The translations under genes and the position numbers were made by a program. From the NCBI GenBank assembly GCA_963965975.1, contig OZ014415.1, positions 7,469,557 to 7,533,556 on the forward strand: a DNA stretch of 64,000 nucleotides. Direction: 5' to 3'. Each line of letters starts with the position of its first letter. Position 1 is the stretch's first letter. Below are positions 1 to 13,624 of this stretch, piece after piece. The notes beneath the pieces were generated by a model. The model did no database searches. It saw only the letters and a list, made by a program, of their open reading frames with translations, and was not told the DNA's origin. Source of the DNA: Xestospongia bergquistia (taxonomy: Eukaryota; Porifera; Demospongiae; Haplosclerida; Petrosiidae).

Positions 1-102
1 ATGGATGAATAAAGGAATAGTTAAAGGGATAGTTGAATAGATAATAAATGATAGAATACAAGGTTGATTACAGGAATTCACTAATAGTTAATATTTTTAC
101 AA

Positions 103-1713
<1,611 letters not shown>

Positions 1714-2680
1714 TGGCTATTAATTTGACGACAATAATAATAATAATTATATCACAATGTTTTAGTAACAAATAATGTTCTGCCTTTAATCTTATCATTT
1801 CACTTAATAAATATATGTTACTTTATTGCATAATGTCATTACTTAAAAAGGAAACAATATATTATTAAGTGGAAATATAATTATGTGGGTGTTTGTTACT
1901 ATCAAAGGTACAAGGCACTCAAAAGTAACAAGAGAGAAGACATAGGACGAAGTGTGTCCCGCCCTATTAAGTATTCCATCAGAATGAGGGGCAATGCTCC
2001 AGCCAGGATTACCTCATCTGAGGGTAATCATGCATTACGTATAACTAGTGAGTGCTGCCTAGTAGCCAGAGCGGTAGTTCACCTCTAACACAGAATCTTG
2101 GATACTGAGTACAAGTTGAGTTAGTTTATTCTGCTCAACACAATAATGACTTTTTCTTTTTTTCTTTTAAAGACAAAACGGCAATTTTGATTTATTAAAA
2201 TTTATTAAATGATTGTCAGCTACCCTTTTCTACTCCTTCTCTCTCTCATTTCTTGTCTACCATATCCTCTTCTGTTGTTCATCCCATACACCCTCACATT
2301 TCCATTGCCTTGAGGAGTTCTAAGTACAATGCATTGTATCACACATGTGTACTGCAATCCTCACCCACATGTTGGGTGGTGAGGGTTAATGGTTGATGGG
2401 TGTTACATATAACTGGCTTAATTCTGATGCTAATACTTTTTCTCTATAATCAATGCTATTAATTGAACAATATTAATATGTAGTTTTTCTTTAGCAAAGT
2501 TATATATGAAAGAAAAAATACAATTAAAGCATGCTTTGTGGTATGATACTGATCATGATAGATGATTACAAACTTTAACCTTTCTATTGACAAAATGTTT
2601 TCATATTCTGTACTTTCTCATAACAGAACAATATTCTTAACATTCACCTCACTACTTATTCAAAAGCTCTTCCATAAACT
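1714..2680. other. Non-coding spacer of the duplicated unit
   Basis: No supportable gene. It holds a block near 1885-2100 that is open in one frame for 67 codons but has no recognisable product, and a bulged hairpin at 2359-2384. Both recur in copy 2, but the recent duplication explains that. Confidence 0.6.
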
Positions 2681-2681
2681 T

Positions 2682-2824
2682 GTTGTCAAGCTCCTGGTCT
2701 ACCATGGTTCCATAAGACCTTGCTTACTCCTACTACTGACTACATAGAGTTGAGGGTTTGTGGAGATGAATCGACAACAAATGAAGATTCTCTTGTTGGG
2801 TACTATGAAATGTATGTTAAATGA
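2682..2824 (+). pseudogene. Remnant of fibrinogen-related gene (last about 45 codons)
   Basis: Reads CQAPGLPWFHKT..YIELRVCGDE..YYEMYVK then a stop, matching the C-terminal end of the fuller gene at 7323-8276. It is fused at 2680-2684 directly to sequence that in copy 2 lies upstream of that gene's start. The rest was removed by one deletion with only 1-2 bp of shared sequence at the junction. Confidence 0.85.
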
Positions 2825-3123
2825 AATTGGAAAAAGATAAATATACAATGAGATGTTATCTATAAGTTTTCTTTGCTTTTGTATTATAAATTTATAAACT
2901 ACTGTTAAATGAAATTGAAAAAGGATATATAATACACACTGAAATGTTGTTATAACTTTTATCTTCAGTGTTTTCCTTTTGGACCTTTAAATAAACTACT
3001 TATGTTAGTTGTTTGTACTACTATGAAAAAAAAAAACATAATTATTTGAGTGGGCAGTGGCTTAAAATAAACTACACTACATCACATGCAACTTAACTGC
3101 TCAAGGTCTATTAGCTGTGTTCT
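2825..3123. other. Short intergenic spacer
   Basis: AT-rich, with an A10 run near 3027. No gene or motif that I can support. Confidence 0.6.
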
Positions 3124-4244
3124 ATGGCTGACCCAAACTCTCATAGGTATTATTATTGTATGCAATTCCCTTTATAATATAGTTTTATTGCTTGCTATAC
3201 AGTTCAGAGTACGCTAGACTTTCTGGACGTAATGTTTTATTCGACAAGACAAGTTACAGGAGCGAAATTTTTGTTCGGGTCTTCTGCATTGTAAGCCAGT
3301 TAATATGTATATTATATCAACTGTATATTTTGTATTTTACTGGAAGTATACATGTACATAATATCCAATCTAATTTCTTTGTGTATGATATAAATTAGTA
3401 ATTATTAATCTACCAGGTGGTGGATGAGCCACTAGCTTGTTACTGTCACCTTTGAATCAATTAACTCTTGAGAGTGGACTTGTCTTTCTGATAAAACTAG
3501 GTACTAATCAATATCTTAAAGCAACAGTAGCAGGCTAAGGGAAAGTATAAGGTGTCAGGAAGACAGTAGCAAATTTGCTGAGCTATAAATTACACCCAGC
3601 TTCTAGCATTATTATATAATAATTTTATTCATAGTTAATTTACTAACAAATCTTTTCTTTCTAGTTCTCTTTAGTTGTCACTATTGGAATCTTGGCAGGA
3701 ATTGTTGGTATTAACAACTCCTCAACTGCTCAACAATTACCAACAAATCGAATTCTCAACTGTACAATTGATGCAGATAGTGATATCCAAAATACAACTG
3801 AAGTTGTCAGCTGTACAGCTGATCTCAATATGTTTGGTTTAGGTCGTAATTTCCTCCAAAGGTCTTTGAACATATTTGGAGGTATTTATTTAGGATTACT
3901 TCTACTGGGAATAATATATGAAGTGATTATCATTGCAATACGATTGACCAAAGCTAGTTTCTCCAGTTCAAAATGGTTTTGTAATATGGTGAGTTGAAAT
4001 ATGTTATCAAAGTATCAACTATAGTTGTTGTACATTGAAATAATTTATTTGTTGCTATCAATAAATTGTTAGTTTCAGTATTCTTAGAAATACTGACCAC
4101 TTTGTAAATTAGACTAAAGAAAAACAGAGTAAATGAAACAGGAGTAAATGATCCAGATCACCATAAATGTGTTTAGTGATATAAATACTGTGGGTAGTTA
4201 GTGGTCTAGTTCACCATAAACTTCTAAAGCTTCAATCACACTAT

Positions 4245-4291
<47 letters not shown>

Positions 4292-5036
4292 ACTATTCGT
4301 GGTAATTATGTATACAAAACTGTTTTTGAGGTTTTAACGGTAGTTCCATTTCACAGATCATATAACAAATGTTTTGAAAAAAGTGATCACTTATCGCAAA
4401 TCAGGTCACATATTATACAAAAACCATAAAGATCAAACAAACATGCATTTGTTGATAATAATAATTTATTTATTTCTTATTATAGGACTATATTATCAGT
4501 ACCTTTTTAATGAATGTTTTCGTTGGTGGTGTAGTTGGTAGTTTCCTTCTTGGTTGGTTGTGGATTATATATGGTGATGCTGTCTCTAATCAAACTGAAG
4601 GACAAACAGCAACACTTATAGCAATTATTATCACATTGCTCTTTGTAGATTTTGTAAGTATTAAAGCATATGGAATGTAGGGCATAACATAAGCTATGAA
4701 CTGTCTAAGAATCCTAACAAAGTTGATTGTAACTTTGTGATATTTATTATCACCTATTAACCAATTACTCAATACCAAGTACTATATTATTAACAAATAT
4801 TGTTATTACTTAATTACAATACCACATTTAATACAATTATATATGTATATCTCTTTCATTACAACGTTTGATTGACTTTTGTATACTTCTTATAGGGATG
4901 GTTTGTTTCCACCTATATTCAATTCCATACTATATCTGCTATTATGTTAGCTATATCTGTTAAGGAGCGTGTAACAAAACGATTATTGGAGCACCCACTA
5001 AGTGATTTTGCCAAAAATGAGAACAACTACATTTAA
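3124..5036 (+). CDS. Unknown four-pass membrane protein, copy 1
   Basis: Five exons: 3124-3146, 3203-3290, 3665-3988, 4486-4653 and 4896-5036 (TAA). All introns are GT-AG, the first in phase 2 and the rest in phase 0. The product is about 246 residues. After a polar N-terminus (MADPNSHSSEY), hydrophobic segments fall at about residues 28-52 (FVRVFCIFSLVVTIG), 98-125 (IFGGIYLGLLLLGIIYEV), 146-172 (MNVFVGGVVGSFLLGWLW) and 188-225. The first loop has several N-x-S/T sites and two cysteines (NCT, SCT). The layout recalls a tetraspanin, but the CCG motif of tetraspanins and their Cys-rich large loop are missing, so I assign no family. Intact and duplicated at 8510-10385. Confidence 0.75.
4248..4288. 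repeat. (AT)n microsatellite
   Basis: About 20 AT units inside intron 3 of the four-pass protein gene. Much shorter in copy 2. Confidence 0.95.
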
Positions 5037-5567
5037 TGCTATATGATATTGAAGGATTGTATATGCCCTTTATTATGTGTGTGTTTTAGCTTTAGAAATA
5101 ATTTAGTATTTTTTAGTTTTAATACTCTGTTACAAATATATATATGTAGTTATGAAGTATTATAATATAATTAATATTTAGTTATAATAATTACAGTATT
5201 ATATTGTAATGATATTTGCTTAAAACATATTCACCAACCAAGAATGTTTTTTGAATAAACTAATTATTTTGGCAACCTGTCAGCTGTTCATAAGTGGTAA
5301 TATTATGACTGAAAGTATTTCTAATGCTACTAAACTTACTGTAGTGAATGAGGTGATGATTACTAGCAGAGAGTAGTAACCAAATACTCTGAAAAATATA
5401 TGTATGAGTTGAGATAGTTTTTGAATCCATCTGATATCAAGTTCTACTCTATTGTGATAATCATATCTGCTGAGACAAACAAGATGACAGAAGAACCAAC
5501 CACATGTACATAACAAGGTCATTTTTTGTCAAAGATAAAATTAAGATAAAAATTTCAAAACAAATAG

Positions 5568-6220
5568 AGTACTCTTAGTCAATGGCCTAGAAAGAAGGTA
5601 TATACTACACATAGTACATATTATATCACATATTTCTTCCTCATAGACTGATCCAGGTCCTGGATACTATGATACTGGTAAACCAAGAGTTAACTCAGTT
5701 CCAGGAAGAGTCCACTTTAACTCTGCAGCTCAACACTTCAACAAACTCTTGAAAAAGAACATTGTGAGTACCACTTATATTATGATTTGTCTACTCCAAT
5801 GCCTTTTCACTTCCCTAATTCACTTCTCTGTCACTTTATGGTATCATCTACTTATTGAGATTCATAAATTTCTTGTCTAAAATACTCATCACATGTAGTA
5901 CAACAATGTGAATAACTCTATATAATCCATCTCTGTTCATCCATCTAATAATCCATCTATGCATTCCACTTCTCTCTCTGATTTCCTTTACTGCTAACTT
6001 TCTTTGTTAGAATCCAGTAGGTGCTGGACAATATGACATTGATCGTTGGAGTAAATACCGACATATCAATGGTAATAAGAGTGTGTTCCAATCTGGGATA
6101 CCTCGTCTTCCACCTGATGTGGACTCGCCCCATGAGAGACTCTTAAGGGAGAGAATTCATCCAAAACATATTTCTGAGGGACATCGTCTATTTCTCCTCC
6201 CTGTAGAAGCTCCTTGTTAA
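5568..6220 (+). pseudogene. 5'-truncated copy of the PG-repeat gene
   Basis: Duplicate of the end of exon 3, exon 4 (5647-5763) and exon 5 (6011-6220). The unit starts in the middle of exon 3, so there is no promoter, start codon or first PG repeats. The remaining coding sequence is nearly unchanged and its splice sites are kept, so the copy is young. Confidence 0.88.
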
Positions 6221-7322
6221 TGGCTATTAATTTGACGACAATAATAATAATAATTATATCACAATGTTTTAGTAACAAATAATGTTCTGCCTTTAATTTT
6301 ATCATTTCACTTAATAAATGTATGTTACTTTATTGCATAATGTCATTACTTAAAAAAGAAACAATATATTATTTAGTGGAAATATAATTATGTGGGTGTT
6401 TGTTACTATCAAAGGTACAAGGCACTCAAAAGTAACAAGAGAGAAGACATAGGACGAAGTGTGTCCCGCCCTATTAAGTATTCCATCAGAGTGAGAGGCA
6501 ATGCTCCAGCCAGGATTACCTCATCTGAGGGTAATCATGCATTAAGTATATATAACTAGTGAGTGCTGCCTAGTAGCCGGAGCAGTAGTTCATCTCTAAC
6601 ACAGAATCTTGGATACTGAGTACAAGTTGAGTTAGTTTATTCTACTCAACACAACAACGACTTTTTCTTTTTTTCTTTTAAAGACAAATCTGCAAATTTG
6701 ATTTATTAAAATTTACTAAATGATTGTCAGCTACCTTTTTCTACTCCTTCTCTCTCTCATTTCTTGTCTACCATATCCTCTTCTGTTGTTCATCCCATAC
6801 ACCCTCACATTTCCATTGCCTGGAGGAGTTCTAAGTACAATGCATTGTATCACACATGTGTACTGCAATCCTCACCCACATGTTGGGTGGTGAGGGTTAA
6901 TGGTTGATGGGTGTTACATATAACTGGCTTAATTCTGATGCTAATAATTTTTTCTCCATAATCAATGCTATTAATTGAACAATATTAATATGTAGTTTTT
7001 CTTTAGCAAAGTTATATATGAAAGAAAAAATACAATTAAAGCATGCTTTGTGGTATGATACTGATCATGATAGATGATTACAAACTTTAACCTTTCTATT
7101 GACAAAATGTTTTCATATTCTGTACTTTCTCATAACAGAACAATATTCTTAACATTCACCTCACTACTTATTCAAAAGATCTTCCATAAACTTTCCCTGA
7201 CCTTACCTGACCTTAGTCACAAACATGTTGTTAATGTCAGCTTATAAAAGAACTCAGTATAACAAGCACTGCACTACAATTCATTGTCCTTTGATCTATC
7301 TCTGAAGAAATCACTGAGAGAA
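6221..7322. other. Non-coding spacer, paralogous to 1714-2680
   Basis: Same sequence as in copy 1 up to about 7193, then about 130 bp of probable promoter/5'UTR of the fibrinogen-related gene. A TATAAAA at 7243-7249 may be a core promoter element (inference). Confidence 0.5.
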
Positions 7323-8276
7323 ATGCTATTTCTAATAGTCCTGGTTTTGGGTTATACCATAGTTCGTGTTCAGACTAACAATTGTAGTTGTAGCACAGGA
7401 AGCTGTTGGTACATATGTCTATCCGTTTCCTTTATTTACACAGGAGTGTCATGACAACAAACAAATCAAAGACAAGATGAATGAAATCACAACCAAACTC
7501 GATCAGATAATGTCACAGTTAGCAAATAATTCAAGTCCTTATCCTCCTTCTTCTCTTCTCCATACTTGTGAAGAGATCAAGACCAAATGGCCTGACAGTC
7601 CTTCAGACTATTACTTTATAGCTGATGTAAACGGCCATGTTCGTCAAGTCTTCTGTAAAATGGAGCCACTGTGTAATTCTGGTGGAGGATGGATGAGAGT
7701 AGCTTACTTGAACATGTCTGACTCCAAAGAGGAATGTCCACCTGGATTTGGACTGTATGATGAGAATGGAACAAGAGCATGTGGACGACCACCATCGTCG
7801 CCAGGTGGTTATTGTCAATCTGTCAAATTCCCATCATACAATATTGACTACTCCCAAGTGTGTGGTCGAGTTATTGGCTATGAGTATGGAAACCCTGATG
7901 CTATTCATTCTCGTTCTGGTGCTAACTATGGCTTTAATGCAGCCTATGTGGATGGCGTTAGCATCACTCGTGGAAACCCTCGCCAACACATCTGGACATT
8001 TATGGCTTCTCTACAAGAAAATTCTTTTGATGCCAATGGAGTAACCGAGTAACCTAATAACTTTGGGAATATAATGTTTTGTATACTGATCCACTCTGGG
8101 ATGGTAAGCAGTGTGGACTGATAGAGAAGGCCTGTTGTCAAGCTCCTGGTCTACCATGGTTCCATAAGACCTTGCTTACTCCTACTACTGACTACATAGA
8201 GTTGAGGGTTTGTGGAGATGAACCGACAACAAATGAAGATTCTCCTGTTGGGTACTATGAAATCTATGTTAAATGA
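7323..8276 (+). CDS. Fibrinogen-related secreted protein, probably damaged
   Basis: A signal-peptide-like start (MLFLIVLVLGYTIV) opens at 7323. From 7366 a second frame runs to a stop at 8050: a short heptad-like helix (about 7450-7530), then GGGWMRVAYLNM, CPPGFGLYDENG.RACGR, YSQVCGRVIGYEYG and SITRG.PRQHIWTF, and from 8079 a third frame with DPLWDGKQC, KACCQAPGLPWFHK and VCGDE to stop 8276. This is the Cys-rich fibrinogen-C-like domain common in sponge and cnidarian secreted proteins. Two breaks are visible. The 35-nt candidate intron 7409-7443 does not restore frame to the signal peptide. Between FDANG and DPLWDG the usual Cys-containing linker is missing and a stop intervenes; a 67-nt intron at 8041-8107 would bridge it in phase 0 but has a poor acceptor. 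It may be a pseudogene. Confidence 0.6.
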
Positions 8277-8509
8277 AATTAGAAAAACATAAATATACAA
8301 TGAGATGTTATCTATAAGTTTTGTTTGCTTTCGTATTATAAATAAATTACTTATGTTAGTAGTGTTGGCTATTTGTGAAAACCAAAATCTTTATTAATAT
8401 AATTATTAGAGTGGGCATTGGCTTAATGTAAACTACACTACATCACATGATTTCACACACAAGCTAAGTAACTCAACTCAACTCAAGTAAGGTCTATTAG
8501 CTGTGTTCT

Positions 8510-10385
8510 ATGGCTGACCCCAACTTCCACAGGTATTATTATTGTATGCAATTGCCTTTGTAATGTACATTTATTGCTTGCTATACAGTTCAGAGTACGC
8601 TAGTCTTTCTGGGCGTAATGTTTTATTCGACAAGACAAGTTACAGTAGGGAAATTTTTGTTCGAATCTTCTGCATTGTAAGCCAGTTAATATGTATATTA
8701 TCTCAGCTGTATATTTTATATTACTTTATTGGAACTATATATGTACACAATATCCAATCTAATTTCCTTGTGTATGATATAAATCATTAATTATTAATCT
8801 ACCACCAAATTTTCAGTGGTGGATGACCACTACCTTGTTACTGTCACCTTTGAATCAATTACCTGCTGTAAGTGGCTTCTGATAAAACTAGGTACTAAGC
8901 AATATCTTAAAGCAACAGTGGCAAACTAAACAAAAGTATAAGGTGTCAGGAAGACAGTAGCAAATTTGTTGAGCTATAAATTACACCCAGCTTCTAGCAT
9001 TATTATATAATAATTTTATTCATAGTTAATTTACTAACAAATCTTTTCTTTCTAGTTCTCTTTAGTTGTCACTATTGGAATCTTGGCAGGAATTGTTGGT
9101 ATTAACAACTCCTCAACTGCTCAACAATTACCAACAAATCGAATTCTCAACTGTACAATTGATGCAGATAGTGATATCCAAAATACAACTGAAGTTGTCA
9201 GCTGTACAGCTGATCTCAACACATTTAGTTTAGGTCGTAATTTCCTCCAAAGGTCTTTGAACATATTTGGAGGTATTTATTTAGGATTACTTCTACTGGG
9301 AATAATATATGAAGTGATTATCATTGTGATACGATTGACCAAAGCTAGTTTCTCCAGTTCAAAATGCTTTTGTATTATGGTGAGTTGAAATATGTTATCA
9401 AAGCATTAACTATAGTTGTTGTACATGGAAATAATGTATTGTTGCTAATAATAGATGGTTTGTATCAGCATTCTTACCTGTCTGAGTAACAAGGATTTGA
9501 GATAGAAATATTGACCATTTTGTAAATTAGACTAAAGACAAACAGAGTAAATGAGACAGGAGTAGATGAACCGGATAAAAACACCTACCTGTGCTAAATG
9601 TATAATAGCATTACTGTTTTTTTAATCATCCTTATATAGCTATAGCTAAAACAGCTGATAGTATTCTCACCATATTTGTGTTTAGTGATATAAATACTGT
9701 GGGTAGTAAGTGGTCTAGATCAGCATAAACTTCTAAAGCTTCAATCACACTATTATAATATATATTACAAAAAAACCATAGAGATTAAACAAACATGATA
9801 ATAATAATTTTATTTCTTATTATAGGACTATATTATCAGTACCTTTTTGATGAATGTTTTCGTTGGTGGTGTAGTTGGCAGTTTCCTTCTTGGTTGGTTG
9901 TGGATTATATATGGTGATGTTGTCTCTAATCAAACTGAAGGACGAACAGCAACACTGATAGGAAACATTATCACATTGCTCTTTGTAGATTTTGTAAGTA
10001 TTAAAGCATATGGAAGTTGGGCATGACATAAGCTATGAATTATCTAAAAATCCTAAGAAAGTTGATTGTAACTTTGTGATATTAAATTATCACCTATTAA
10101 TCAAATACTCAATACTCAATACTATAAATTACTAAATTATTAACAAATATTGTTATTACTTTATTACAATACCACATTTCATACAATTATATATGTATAC
10201 CTCCTTCATTACAACCTTGATTGACTATTGTACACATCTTATAGGGATGGTTTGTTTCCAACTATATTCAATTCCATACTATATCTGCTATTATGTTAGC
10301 TGTATCTGTTAAGGAACGTGTAACAAAACAATTATTGGAGCACCCACTAAGTGATTTTGCCAAAAATGAGAACAGCTACACTTAA
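8510..10385 (+). CDS. Unknown four-pass membrane protein, copy 2
   Basis: Same five exons as copy 1: 8510-8532, 8589-8676, 9056-9379, 9826-9993 and 10245-10385 (TAA). Exon lengths are identical (23, 88, 324, 168, 141 nt) and all splice sites and phases are kept. Changes are scattered amino-acid replacements (N-terminus MADPNFHSSEY, Thr for Met in the first loop, Gln for Arg near the C-terminus) with no frame damage. Both copies therefore look functional. Function unknown; four hydrophobic segments and a glycosylatable first loop suggest a plasma- or endomembrane protein. Confidence 0.75.
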
Positions 10386-10834
10386 TGTTATATGTCATTG
10401 GAACATTGTATATGCCCTTTATTACATGTGTTTTTTGGCTGTAGAGATGATTCAGTATTTTTTTTCTAATACTCTGTTACAAATATATGTAGTTATGAAG
10501 TGTTATATTATAATTAATATGTAGTTATAATAATTACAGTATTATATTGTAATGACATTTGCTTATATTCGCCAACCAAGAATGTTTTTTTGAATAAACT
10601 AATTATTTTGGCAACCTGCCAGCTGCTCATAAGATTGAGATTGTTTTTGAATCCATCTGATATCAAATTCTACTCTATTGTGATAATCATATCTGCTGAG
10701 ACAAACAAGATGACAGAACAACCAACCACATAACCAGGTCATTTTTTGTCAAAGATAAAATTAAGATAAAAATTTCAAAACAAATAGCTGTGTTATAAAA
10801 TCCACTAGTGAAATAAATAATTATCTAAAGAATA

Positions 10835-11849
10835 TTAGCATAGGCGGTGACCATTAATATACAGAGTAGTCAATGTCTCATTGCTAGTTAGCACTTCTGA
10901 AAGTTGTTGTTCTCCGAATTCAGTAATATTGGGACAGTTCAGACGGAGATCTTTCAGTGTTGTATTAGCAGACAACATATTACTGATATGAGCAATATCT
11001 TTGTCTTCTATGGTATCATCATCTGTCAGCCACAGTCCCTTGAGTAAAATGTTGGTACAGAGCGCATTACTCAATAATTCTATACCATTAGGACCAAGAG
11101 GAGATGAGACAAGATGCAGTTCCTCAATTGTTTCGTTACAGGAGAGCACATGAGATAATTCAGTGACACAGTCAATATCAAGAGAAGTGTTCCATATATT
11201 AAGTCGTCTCACTAGACATTCATTGAGATTGCTAAACACTACTAATGAGCTATCAGGAGATAATGACTTTAGAGCAATCCACCAATGTATTCCTATATCT
11301 TGTCTTTTTAATTCCATCATCACTTCTTCACACTTTCCAGTAGAGGATGAACTGAGATAAACATGATCACTATACCATTCAACATTGCTAGTGTCTCCTA
11401 TACATCAATATAATAATAAAATAATATGTATATATGGTTTTATTGTATATCAGAATTATGTAGCTACTTCTGGTAGACTTATATAAGTTAGCACTTCAAC
11501 TTATATAAGTTGGTACATATAAGCTTCTTAAATAATAGATTTGATGAAAACATCTATGAAAGTAAGACACTACTTTTTACTTTTCTGTGCTCTTGTTATG
11601 AATGGCTTGTTCATAAGTTACAAACAATAAATATATCCCACTTACCAAATATAAGCATACATTGATATACATACATACATATCATGTTTGTTAGCTATTT
11701 CATCAACTGTTGTATTGTCCTTACTCCTTACTTAATTGTGTCTCTTCTTGAGTGTCGGGTGAGTTCTCTTGAGTTCTTATGGTTGTGTCTTGGTTTTGTT
11801 TATCGTTAACTATTTCATCAAGTCTTTCACTTATATCTGGATTGGCGGA
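10835..11849 (-). CDS. NLR-style leucine-rich-repeat protein fragment
   Basis: The main exon is 11397-10835 on the minus strand, entered in phase 1 after a GATGTATAG acceptor and ending TAA. It encodes repeats of the ribonuclease-inhibitor type: LRRLNIWNTSL-like, IEELHLVSSPLGPNGIELLSNAL, LKGLWLTDDDTIEDKDIAHISNML and LKDLRLNCPNITEFGEQQLSEVL. Such tandem LRRs with NxTL spacers are typical of the many sponge NLR/LRR proteins. An upstream candidate exon, 11849-11732 (acidic, ISERLDEIVNDKQNQDTT), has a GTAAGG donor that joins the LRR exon in frame, but its AAG acceptor is weak. No NACHT or Death part is seen here, so the gene is either a fragment or has distant 5' exons outside the inspected signals. 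Confidence 0.65.
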
Positions 11850-13087
11850 CTTAAAAAACAACACAGTATACTCCAATTGAGTTTACTCAAAGGGATTATC
11901 CTACACCAACAGTTGGTCAACAGGATGTTATAGAATATGCCAGTATTACATAACATTTAACAAATTACTTCACAGGAAGCACTCATCATATCATATCAAT
12001 TATTGTTATTAATTATTATTATATCTTATAACTATTTATACTAGTCATCATAAATAATTACTTCACAGGAAGCACTCATCATATCATATCAATTATTGAT
12101 ATTATAATTATTATTATATCTCTGTTCATTATTGTCATAATCATTAGATATTATTATTGTTGTTGTTGTTGTTGTTTATATTACTATATCAAAACTCCTT
12201 TTACTAGTCAACATCATTTAATTGTCAGATATATGATATCACTTTGAGTGATATAAAAAGGCTTTTTTAATTCATTTTAATTATTTGTAGAAAATTTTTA
12301 GTGTATATTCTTGATATTTTGAACAATGTATTAGCTACTCAAAGTTATATAATATGAATCTTGACAGTAATTGTCTATGTTATCATTAACAAAATAAAAT
12401 TGTTAGTTTTGTAGAGAGGGGGTGGCTAGACTAACAGTTAGTGCATCAAATAATTATAACCCTCACAATAACATGATACTGTTAAGTACAATACTTTTAT
12501 AACAATATTGTGATGTTAGAAAGGTTTAACTTACTTATAATATAAAATAATGTATTTGTTGTCCATTATAATTGATGTTATTTGAACTGAACTTTGGCTA
12601 TCAAGTTATAGTATATGCCAAATATCAATATATATCATTAATATATGTATACTTGTAATTAGACATGGAGTACTAGAGAAGCCTTAAGTACATATACTCT
12701 AAATGTATCAGTGACATATTTATATTATTCAAGTGTCCAATATGTTATAAATTGTTGTTACATCTAATGAACAAAAGTTATTTAAAGTGTTTAACAATTA
12801 ATGGACACCTTTTCTTAACAGTATTTCCTAGCAAGTTTACATTGTTATATCTAGCATGGATAATTTCACAGATTACAATTGAATCATAAAAACTGACACA
12901 ATTCAAGGTTAATGCATATATTTAAATTAAAGTGCTTTAAAGTATTTAAAAGTATTATTTTATATAGTGTTTATGTAAGTACTAATCCTTTGTCAATTAT
13001 GCACCATTTACACATTCCTCATTTTGGTATTCAGTTGATCATCTCACTCAATGAGCAACACATTTTCAATGGTTGCTGTATAGAATT
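11850..13087. other. Intergenic, nothing recognised
   Basis: Very AT-rich with (ATT)n and (GTT)n tracts near 12000-12180 and a direct repeat of TAATTACTTCACAGGAAGCACTCATC. No gene. Confidence 0.6.
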
Positions 13088-13624
13088 AAGATTGTATCAG
13101 AATATAATCACTATCCCATTGAATTTAATTGGGTAGTATTCTATTATACAGGTCATGGTGGAAGTATAGATAAGAAAGGCTATTTCATTTTATCTGATGA
13201 CAATGACAGAGATGAGAATTTTCCCATTGATTCAGAAGTCATTGATAGATTTCAACCTATCAATCCAAATTGTCATCTTGATAATCGTAAACGTTTGTTT
13301 CTCTTTGACTGATACAACTGAAACATTACCCATATCTCCACCTTCATTGGTTGATTGTTACCTACCTTGTTACCAACCATCTAATGATTTCACTATAATT
13401 GCACATGCTACATATTACAGAAGAGTCGCTCATGGTGACTTTTCACATGGAGGTGCATGGACAATTAAATTGTGTGACAATATAAGACAATATGCAGAAA
13501 CTAAGGAAGTGACTGATATTCTTATCAAGACAAGAGATGAAGTAATCAATGAAACAAAATTTAACGTCCAAGGTCCTTTTCATATAGTGAATTGTGAATG
13601 TGGCTATCTTGTTAAACCCAGATG
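13088..13624 (+). pseudogene. Caspase-like domain pseudogene (3' part)
   Basis: Duplicate of the caspase-like exon at 22687-23447, beginning abruptly at IVSEYNHYP. The His motif (YYTGHGG) is present, but 14 bp are missing after the LFLFD codons. That removes both cysteine codons of the expected active-site CC pair and shifts the frame, giving an immediate stop at 13310-13312. The sequence after the break stays open in another frame to 13624. The N-terminal third of the domain and the membrane part are absent. Broken copy at the edge of a segmental duplication. Confidence 0.88.

Larger units (their letters stand above)
5568..10787. repeat. Tandem segmental duplication, copy 2
   Basis: Directly adjoins copy 1 (1061-5567). 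It holds the truncated PG-repeat gene, the fibrinogen-related gene and the second four-pass membrane gene. Divergence is low and mostly substitutions and small indels in non-coding DNA. Confidence 0.93.

Noticed and set aside
1885-2088. 67-codon open frame, repeated at about 6391-6560
   Set aside because: Conserved only because it lies in the recent tandem duplication; copy 2 breaks the frame with an insertion, and no protein signature is present.
2359-2384. Bulged hairpin CCTCACCCACATG..GTGAGG
   Set aside because: Present in both duplicates without other structure; no match to a known RNA or terminator, so not called as a feature.
3124-10385. Calling the four-pass protein a tetraspanin
   Set aside because: No CCG motif and no Cys-rich loop between the last two membrane segments.
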